Assembly (NCBI GenBank): GCA_041393495.1
Contig: JAWKKA010000011.1
Span: 60,224-124,223, forward strand
Length of the DNA stretch: 64,000 nt
Source: RHKX01 sp041393495
GTDB lineage: Bacteria > Actinomycetota > Thermoleophilia > Solirubrobacterales > 70-9
Reading direction: 5' to 3'
Shown here piece after piece: positions 59,469 to 64,000 of the stretch (positions within the stretch are counted from its first letter, which is position 1; each line of letters starts with the position of its first letter). The translations under genes were made by a program, and so were the position numbers. The notes below the pieces were generated by a model. It was not told the origin of the DNA, searched no databases, and saw only the letters and a list, made by a program, of their open reading frames with translations.

Positions 59469-60736
59469 CGGGCCTCCTCGGTCGTTCGCTCGACTGCGCG
59501 GGCAGCGATGTCGGTCCGGATCTGCCTGCCGCCGAATCTGATCAGCTCGGCCGCATCGTATGCGCGCTGCCGTGCGGTCGCGGCGTCGGCGCCGAGCGCG
59601 GTCACGTTGAGCACGCGGCCGCCGGCCGTGACGAGCCGGCCGTCATCGATCGCGGTGCCGGCGTGAGTGATCTCGGCGCCGGTCGCTGCCGCTTCGGCGA
59701 CGCCCTCGATCACGTCGCCCGATGACGAGCTCTCCGGGTAGCCGCGCGAGGCGAGCACGAGCGTCACCGCCCATTCCGGCGTGAACTCGGCGGCGACGCC
59801 GGCGAGCCCGCCGGGCTCGCGCGAGGCGAGGCAGAGCCCGGCGAGGTCGGAGCGCAGCCGCGGCAGCACCGCCTGCGTCTCGGGGTCGCCGAAGCGGCAG
59901 TTGAACTCGAGCACCTTCGGGCCCGCGGCGGTCAGCATCAGCCCCGCGTAGAGAACACCCCGGAACGGGCTGCCGCGGTCGGCCATCAGCCCGACGATCG
60001 GCTCGTGGACCTCGGCGACGATCCGCGCCACCGCAGCGGCGTCGATCCCGGGCACCGGCGAGTAGCTGCCCATCCCGCCGGTGTTGGGGCCGCGATCGCC
60101 GTCGAAGATCCGCTTGTAGTCCTGCGCCGGCGCGAGCGGGACGACGTTGGCGCCGTCGCAGAGCGCCAGCAGCGACAGCTCCTCGCCCTCGAGGAACTCC
60201 TCGATCAGCACCTGAGTCGCGCCGAACCGCTGCTCGGTGAAGAACGCCTCGACTGCCTCGACGGCCTCGTCGCGGCCGGCGGCGATGATCACCCCCTTGC
60301 CGGCGGCGAGGCCGTCGGCCTTGAGCACGACCGGGAACGGGCAGGTCGCGAGGTGCGCGAGCGCCTGCTCGCGCGAGGCCGCCGTCGTGTGGCCGGCGGT
60401 CGGCACGCCGGCCTCCCGCATCGCCTCCTTCGCGAACAGCTTCGACCCTTCGAGGCGCGCCGCCGCCGCGGTCGGGCCGAAGGCGGCGACGCCCGCCTCC
60501 TCGAGGTCGTCGACGAGCCCCGCGACGAGCGGCACCTCGGGGCCGATCACGACCAGCTCGGCGCCGAGATCGAGCGCCGCCGGCACAACGCCCCGCTCGG
60601 CGGTGACGATCTCCGCGTCGGCGGCGATGCCGGCGTTGCCGGGCGTGCAGTAGAGCTCCGGCGCCCGCTCCGAGCGGGCGAGAGCGCGGACGATCGCGTG
60701 CTCGCGACCGCCGGACCCGACGACGAGGATCCTCAT
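59465..60736 (-). CDS. purD: Phosphoribosylamine-glycine ligase
   Basis: A 423-residue ATP-grasp enzyme: VVGSGGREHAIVRALARSE, YCTPGNAGIA, VVIGPEVPLVAGLVDDLEEA, FGPTAAAARLEGSK, VLKADGLAAGKGVIIA, the metal/ATP region VLEFNCRFGDPETQAVLPRL and a C-terminal hybrid-motif domain. GGGAGGGAG-type purines precede the ATG at 60736. It starts the purD-purE-purB overlapping set. Confidence 0.95.
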   Translation of the reverse strand: MRILVVGSGGREHAIVRALARSERAPELYCTPGNAGIAADAEIVTAERGVVPAALDLGAELVVIGPEVPLVAGLVDDLEEAGVAAFGPTAAAARLEGSKLFAKEAMREAGVPTAGHTTAASREQALAHLATCPFPVVLKADGLAAGKGVIIAAGRDEAVEAVEAFFTEQRFGATQVLIEEFLEGEELSLLALCDGANVVPLAPAQDYKRIFDGDRGPNTGGMGSYSPVPGIDAAAVARIVAEVHEPIVGLMADRGSPFRGVLYAGLMLTAAGPKVLEFNCRFGDPETQAVLPRLRSDLAGLCLASREPGGLAGVAAEFTPEWAVTLVLASRGYPESSSSGDVIEGVAEAAATGAEITHAGTAIDDGRLVTAGGRVLNVTALGADAATARQRAYDAAELIRFGGRQIRTDIAARAVERTTEEAR

Positions 60737-60767
60737 CGCGGCTCCCTCCCGCCCGTTCCGCTCCGGC

Positions 60768-61049
60768 TCACAGCGAGCCGGCGAAGTCCTCGCTCGGGAT
60801 CGCGCTGAGGGTCTCGTTCACCGTCGTGCCGCGCGAGCCGAGCTCGACCGATGCCTTCGCCATCGCCTCGGGCGTGTCGGCCTCGACGACGCTGATGAAG
60901 TCGTAGCGCCCGAGCGTCGCCCACTGGTGGTGGACCTTGAGCCCGATCTGCTCCATCTCGTGGTTCACCTCGGCGATCCGGCTCGGGTTGTTCTTGATCG
61001 TCTTGACGCCGTCGCTGGTCAGCTTCGTCAGCAGGATGAAATGGGGCAC
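60768..61049 (-). CDS. GYD-domain protein
   Basis: A 93-residue single-domain protein from a GTG (VPHFILLTKLTSDGVKTIKN), followed by VNHEMEQIGLKVHHQWATLG, the eponymous GRYDFISVVEADTPEAMAKA and a C-terminal helix. AGGAGG lies about nine bases before the start, one of the few strong ribosome sites here. The fold is a ferredoxin-like dimer of unknown function. It lies 31 bases upstream of purD and may be co-transcribed. Confidence 0.85.
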   Translation of the reverse strand: MPHFILLTKLTSDGVKTIKNNPSRIAEVNHEMEQIGLKVHHQWATLGRYDFISVVEADTPEAMAKASVELGSRGTTVNETLSAIPSEDFAGSL

Positions 61050-61150
61050 GTCGCTCTCCTCCTCGTGGTCGTGGCGGTGGGTCTTTCCCGTCGGGGCATT
61101 TCTCTCACGTCCGCCGACTCGCTGCAAGCCGCCCCCGTACGCGGTGCCGC

Positions 61151-61792
61151 TCAGGCGGGCTTGCGGGCGCTGCCGGCGACGAGCGGCCGGACGATCGCGG
61201 GCGCCTTCGGGAGCCGGCCGTGCTCGACCCGCTCGACCTCGAGCGGCGAGGCGCCGATCGCGGCGATCGTGTCGCGGTTGCAGTGGCAGCCGTGCCCGAT
61301 GAACCGCCATGGCCTCTCGAGCCGGTCCTGCCAGCGGGCGACGCCGGCGTCGGACGAGCGGACGTGCTCGAGGTAGAGCAGGCGGCCGCCGGGCTTCAGC
61401 ACCCGGCTCACCTCGGCCAGCGTCGCCGGCACGTCGTCGACCGTGCAGAGCACGAGCGTCGCGACCGCGGTGTCGATCGAGGCGTCCGGGATCGGCAATG
61501 CTTCGGCCGGGGCCTCGATCACGGTCGCCTCCTCGCCGGCGCGCTCGCGGAGCTGCTTCGCCATCGGCGGGAACGGCTCGGTGAGGACCAGATCCTCGAC
61601 GGCCTCGGGGTAGAGGGCGAGGTTGACGCCGGTGCCGGCACCGAGCTCGACGGTCCTCCCCGCTGCCGCGGCGAGCAGCTCGCGGCGGCGGTCGCGGAGC
61701 CCGGCGTCCTCGCTGTCCGCCATGCAGCGGTTGTAGACGCGGGCGAACAGACGCCCCCAGGTCGCGTCGTAGGCGCGGCGTCCGAGGCCCAT
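61151..61792 (-). CDS. SAM-dependent methyltransferase (UbiE/class I type)
   Basis: A 213-residue methyltransferase: TVELGAGTGVNLALYPEAV is motif I, LVLTEPFPPMAKQLRERAG motif II, DTAVATLVLCTVDD motif IV and EVSRVLKPGGRLLYLEHVRS motif V/VI. The pattern resembles phospholipid or thiol methyltransferases of the METTL7/PmtA kind. I prefer the ATG at 61792, 7 bases after TACGGT, because the upstream GTG at 61801 overlaps that box. It follows the fifth glycosyltransferase paralogue by 19 bases. Confidence 0.82.
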   Translation of the reverse strand: MGLGRRAYDATWGRLFARVYNRCMADSEDAGLRDRRRELLAAAAGRTVELGAGTGVNLALYPEAVEDLVLTEPFPPMAKQLRERAGEEATVIEAPAEALPIPDASIDTAVATLVLCTVDDVPATLAEVSRVLKPGGRLLYLEHVRSSDAGVARWQDRLERPWRFIGHGCHCNRDTIAAIGASPLEVERVEHGRLPKAPAIVRPLVAGSARKPA

Positions 61793-61799
61793 TCCCGAC

Positions 61800-61805
61800 A
61801 CCGTA
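61800..61805 (-). promoter_or_regulatory. -10 box of the UbiE-type methyltransferase gene (leaderless type)
   Basis: TACGGT on the minus strand, 7 bases before the ATG at 61792, in the short gap after the glycosyltransferase. Confidence 0.4.
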
Positions 61806-61811
61806 CTCCGG

Positions 61812-62981
61812 TCAGCCGGTGGGACCGCCGACCAGCGCCGCCAGGTCGGCCGTCGTGCGCTCCCAGCTCAGCTCCTCGCGACGCTGCCGCGCGCCGCCGG
61901 CGAGCTCGGCGCGGAGCCCGTCGTCGGCGATCCGCTCGATCGCCGCCGTCAGCGCCGCGACGTCGGGAGCGAACGCGGGGATTCCCGATCGCGGCGCCCG
62001 CCCGTCGGGAACCCCGGGAACGAGGAGCCCGTTGACGCCGTCGCTGACGACCTCGTTCATCGGCGGGTTGTCGTTGGTCACGATCGGGACGCCGAGCGCC
62101 GTCGCCTCGAACAGGTGCAGCCCGAGCCCCTCCCAGCGGCTCGGCGCCAGGCAGACGTCGGCGGCGCCGAGCATCCGCAGGTACGCGTCGGTCGGCAGGT
62201 CGGCGGTGACCACCTCGATCCGACGGTCGCGGCGACCGAAGCGCGACCCGCCGCGGATCATCCTCGCCACCCGCTTCGCCTGCCGCTCCACCTGCGCCTT
62301 CAGGACCAGCCGCAGCCGCGGGTCCGCGGTCGCCCGAAACGCGGCGATCGTCTCCGCCAGCGGCTTCCGCTTCGACATGAACCCGCCCGGAAAGAAGAAG
62401 ACGACGCTGGCGGAACGCTCCGCTGCGCGTCCGTCTCCGCCGGCTCCCGGCCCGTCGCCCGGCGCTTGCTCCCGCTCCGCCTCCAGCCGCCTCGCCAGCT
62501 CGACCACCTCGGGCGCGCAGCCCCAGCGGACGCGCCGGCTGTCGATCCCCAGCTCGGCGTAGCGCTCGCGCTCGCAGGCCGTCAGCGAGTAGATCCGGTC
62601 GAAGGCCCGCTCGGCCGGCTCGACGTGCTCGGCGGCGAAGTGCTCCCAGACGAAGCGCCCGATCGTCCGCACGCCCGACTCTCGCAGCATCGCGATCTCG
62701 TCGAACTGGTAGTTCTGGTCGAAGAGGACGAGGTCGAGCCGGGCCTCCTCGGCCCAGCCCATGTACTCGGCGGCCGGGATCAGGTAATCGCTTGCAGCGC
62801 TCACCCGCTCCTGCGCCCAGACGCCCTCGGTGTCGACGCGGCCCGGCCTGATGTTGGTCTTCCGGGTTGGCCGGGCGAGGACGAAGGTCTCGTGTCCGAG
62901 CCCGTCGAGAGTCGCGCGGATCTGGCGGGCGACCACGGCCTGCCCGCGGTTGAACCAGTAGGCGACGATCCCGATCCGCAT
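61812..62981 (-). CDS. GT4-like glycosyltransferase, paralogue 5, outside the main island
   Basis: A 389-residue paralogue of the island enzymes (MRIGIVAYWFNRGQAVVARQ; GHETFVLARP; FFFPGGFMSKRKPLAETIAA; SRWEGLGLHLFEATALG; NDNPPMNEVVSDGVNGLL). It has the variable insert (about residues 167-195, GDGPGAGGDGRAAERSASV) at the same site as copies 3 and 4. It lies about 10 kb beyond the island and upstream of a methyltransferase, so the pathway may extend here. Confidence 0.85.
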   Translation of the reverse strand: MRIGIVAYWFNRGQAVVARQIRATLDGLGHETFVLARPTRKTNIRPGRVDTEGVWAQERVSAASDYLIPAAEYMGWAEEARLDLVLFDQNYQFDEIAMLRESGVRTIGRFVWEHFAAEHVEPAERAFDRIYSLTACERERYAELGIDSRRVRWGCAPEVVELARRLEAEREQAPGDGPGAGGDGRAAERSASVVFFFPGGFMSKRKPLAETIAAFRATADPRLRLVLKAQVERQAKRVARMIRGGSRFGRRDRRIEVVTADLPTDAYLRMLGAADVCLAPSRWEGLGLHLFEATALGVPIVTNDNPPMNEVVSDGVNGLLVPGVPDGRAPRSGIPAFAPDVAALTAAIERIADDGLRAELAGGARQRREELSWERTTADLAALVGGPTG

Positions 62982-63047
62982 CGTCCGAACCCTTGCACGA
63001 CCGCTGCCGCGGCAGGGATGCCAAGCTCGCGGGCGAACCGCGATCCG

Positions 63048-64000
63048 ATGCGGTCCGCGCTGCGATCAGCCCTGCCCGCCCTGCTCGCCGCCGCCCTGCT
63101 CGCGCCCGCCGCCGCGGCCGCGCAGCCTGCCGAGCCACCGACCGCGAAGGCCTTCGAACGGAGCACGCGCCAGTTGCTGGCGAGCGACGCGCTCGGCCGC
63201 CGCCCGGCCGCGCGCGGCGGCGGGATCGGCCCCGGTGGCCCGTCGCGGTCGGACCTCTTCCCCGCGAGGCGGCTGCTGACGATGTACGGGGCGCCGCAGC
63301 TCGGCGCGACGATTCTCGGCAAGCTCAGCCCGGCTGCGGCGGCCCGCAAGGCGGTCAGGCAGGTCCGGCCCTATGCCCGGATCGGCGATCGCCCGGTGAT
63401 CCCCGGCTTCGATCTGATCGCGGTCGTCGCCAACTCCACTCCCGGCCCCGACCGCAAGTACCGGACCCGTCAGCCGGGCCGCCTGATCCGCGCCTACCTG
63501 CGTCAGGCGCGCGCGATCGGCGGCCGCCTGATGCTCGACATCCAGCCCGGCCGCGCCCGCGTCGGCACCGAGATCAGGGCGCTCGAGAAGTGGATCGCCA
63601 AGCCCGACGTCGACGTCTCGGTCGATCCGGAATGGGCGGTCGGCCGCCGCGGCGTCCCCGGTCGCGACACCGGCAGCATCAGGGCGAAGGAGATCAATCG
63701 CGCCTCGAGGCAGATCCAGCGGATCATCGACGCGAACGACCTGCCCCCGAAGGCGCTCGTCGTCCACCAGTTTCGCCGCGGCTCGATCCGCGGGCGCCGC
63801 GACGTCGTCCAGCGCCGCGACGTCGACGTGACGCTCAACTTCGACGGGATCGGCAGCCCCGCCGCCAAGGCGGCCGGCTACCGCGCGCTCAGCAGCCCGG
63901 CGGCATTCAACGGCTTCTCGATCTTCTACTCGCTCGACACGACGGCGATGAGTCCGCGGTCGGTCCTCGGCCTCCGACCCGCGGTCGACTTCCTCCTCTT
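63048..64000 (+). CDS. Secreted protein of unknown function, TIM-barrel-like, truncated by the window end
   Basis: An open frame of 317 codons running off the right edge. MRSALRSALPALLAAALLAP followed by AAAAAQPAEP is a clear signal peptide. The mature part has RLLTMYGAPQLGATILG, FDLIAVVANSTPGPD, GGRLMLDIQPGRAR, DVSVDPEWAVGRRGVPG, ALVVHQFRRGSIRG and VTLNFDGIG. These alternating strand motifs with conserved Asp and Glu suggest a glycosidase-like barrel, but I recognise no named family. An upstream in-frame ATG at 63018 would add ten residues. It is divergent from glycosyltransferase paralogue 5. Confidence 0.75.
   Translation, partial: MRSALRSALPALLAAALLAPAAAAAQPAEPPTAKAFERSTRQLLASDALGRRPAARGGGIGPGGPSRSDLFPARRLLTMYGAPQLGATILGKLSPAAAARKAVRQVRPYARIGDRPVIPGFDLIAVVANSTPGPDRKYRTRQPGRLIRAYLRQARAIGGRLMLDIQPGRARVGTEIRALEKWIAKPDVDVSVDPEWAVGRRGVPGRDTGSIRAKEINRASRQIQRIIDANDLPPKALVVHQFRRGSIRGRRDVVQRRDVDVTLNFDGIGSPAAKAAGYRALSSPAAFNGFSIFYSLDTTAMSPRSVLGLRPAVDFLL

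Overview
The window is a GC-rich (about 70% or more), gene-dense chromosomal segment from an actinobacterium. A deep-branching high-GC lineage such as Thermoleophilia/Solirubrobacterales is my best guess; this is inference from gene content, not a database match. Supporting signs are many GTG and TTG starts, pervasive 4-base ATGA/GTGA gene overlaps, a CGAAC-N4-GTTCG LexA box, and many genes with a TANNNT -10 box only 6 to 10 bases before the start codon, which is the layout of leaderless transcripts.

Left part (1-32 kb). A TetR regulator is translationally coupled to a thiolase cut off by the left edge. It faces a forward operon: a benzoylformate-decarboxylase-like ThDP enzyme, a FAD/Fe-S oxidase, a carboxymuconolactone-decarboxylase-like protein, an SDR and an M28 peptidase. 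An AarF/UbiB-type kinase follows. A long reverse block holds the pyruvate dehydrogenase system (lpd, pdhA, pdhB, pdhC) with lipB, an SRPBCC protein, a VOC protein and a DsbA-like isomerase. A TPP riboswitch at about 19.97 kb leads thiO, a fused thiS-thiG and a histidine phosphatase, with thiE divergent. Then come an HNH protein under a LexA box, tRNA-Lys(UUU), a PhzF-like protein and a YdeI-like protein, followed by purH, purN and purF, a GMC oxidoreductase and an aldehyde dehydrogenase.

Right part (32-64 kb). Purine genes continue on the minus strand: purL (coupled to a secreted GH31 glycosidase), purQ, purS, purC, purB, purE and purD. purM and purK are not seen. Between purL and purQ lies a roughly 15-kb accessory island. 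It carries six sulfotransferase genes, one of them a tandem two-domain fusion, four paralogous glycosyltransferases, two methyltransferases, an acetyltransferase, a vapBC module, a decayed transposase and a truncated VOC gene. A seventh sulfotransferase heads the purS-purQ operon, and a fifth glycosyltransferase paralogue sits next to a methyltransferase near 62 kb. I read this as a biosynthetic locus for a sulfated, methylated surface glycan or glycolipid assembled inside the purine cluster. The product is unknown, and this is the most novel-looking system in the window.

Genes in the island are organised as two tightly overlapping operons: 49635 down to 45015, and 44782 down to 37385. Paralogues in them share up to 102 identical bases, which points to recent duplication or gene conversion. 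A second toxin-antitoxin pair (Doc plus a ribbon-helix-helix protein) lies between purC and the sulfotransferase-purS-purQ operon. The window ends inside a secreted TIM-barrel-like protein of unknown function.
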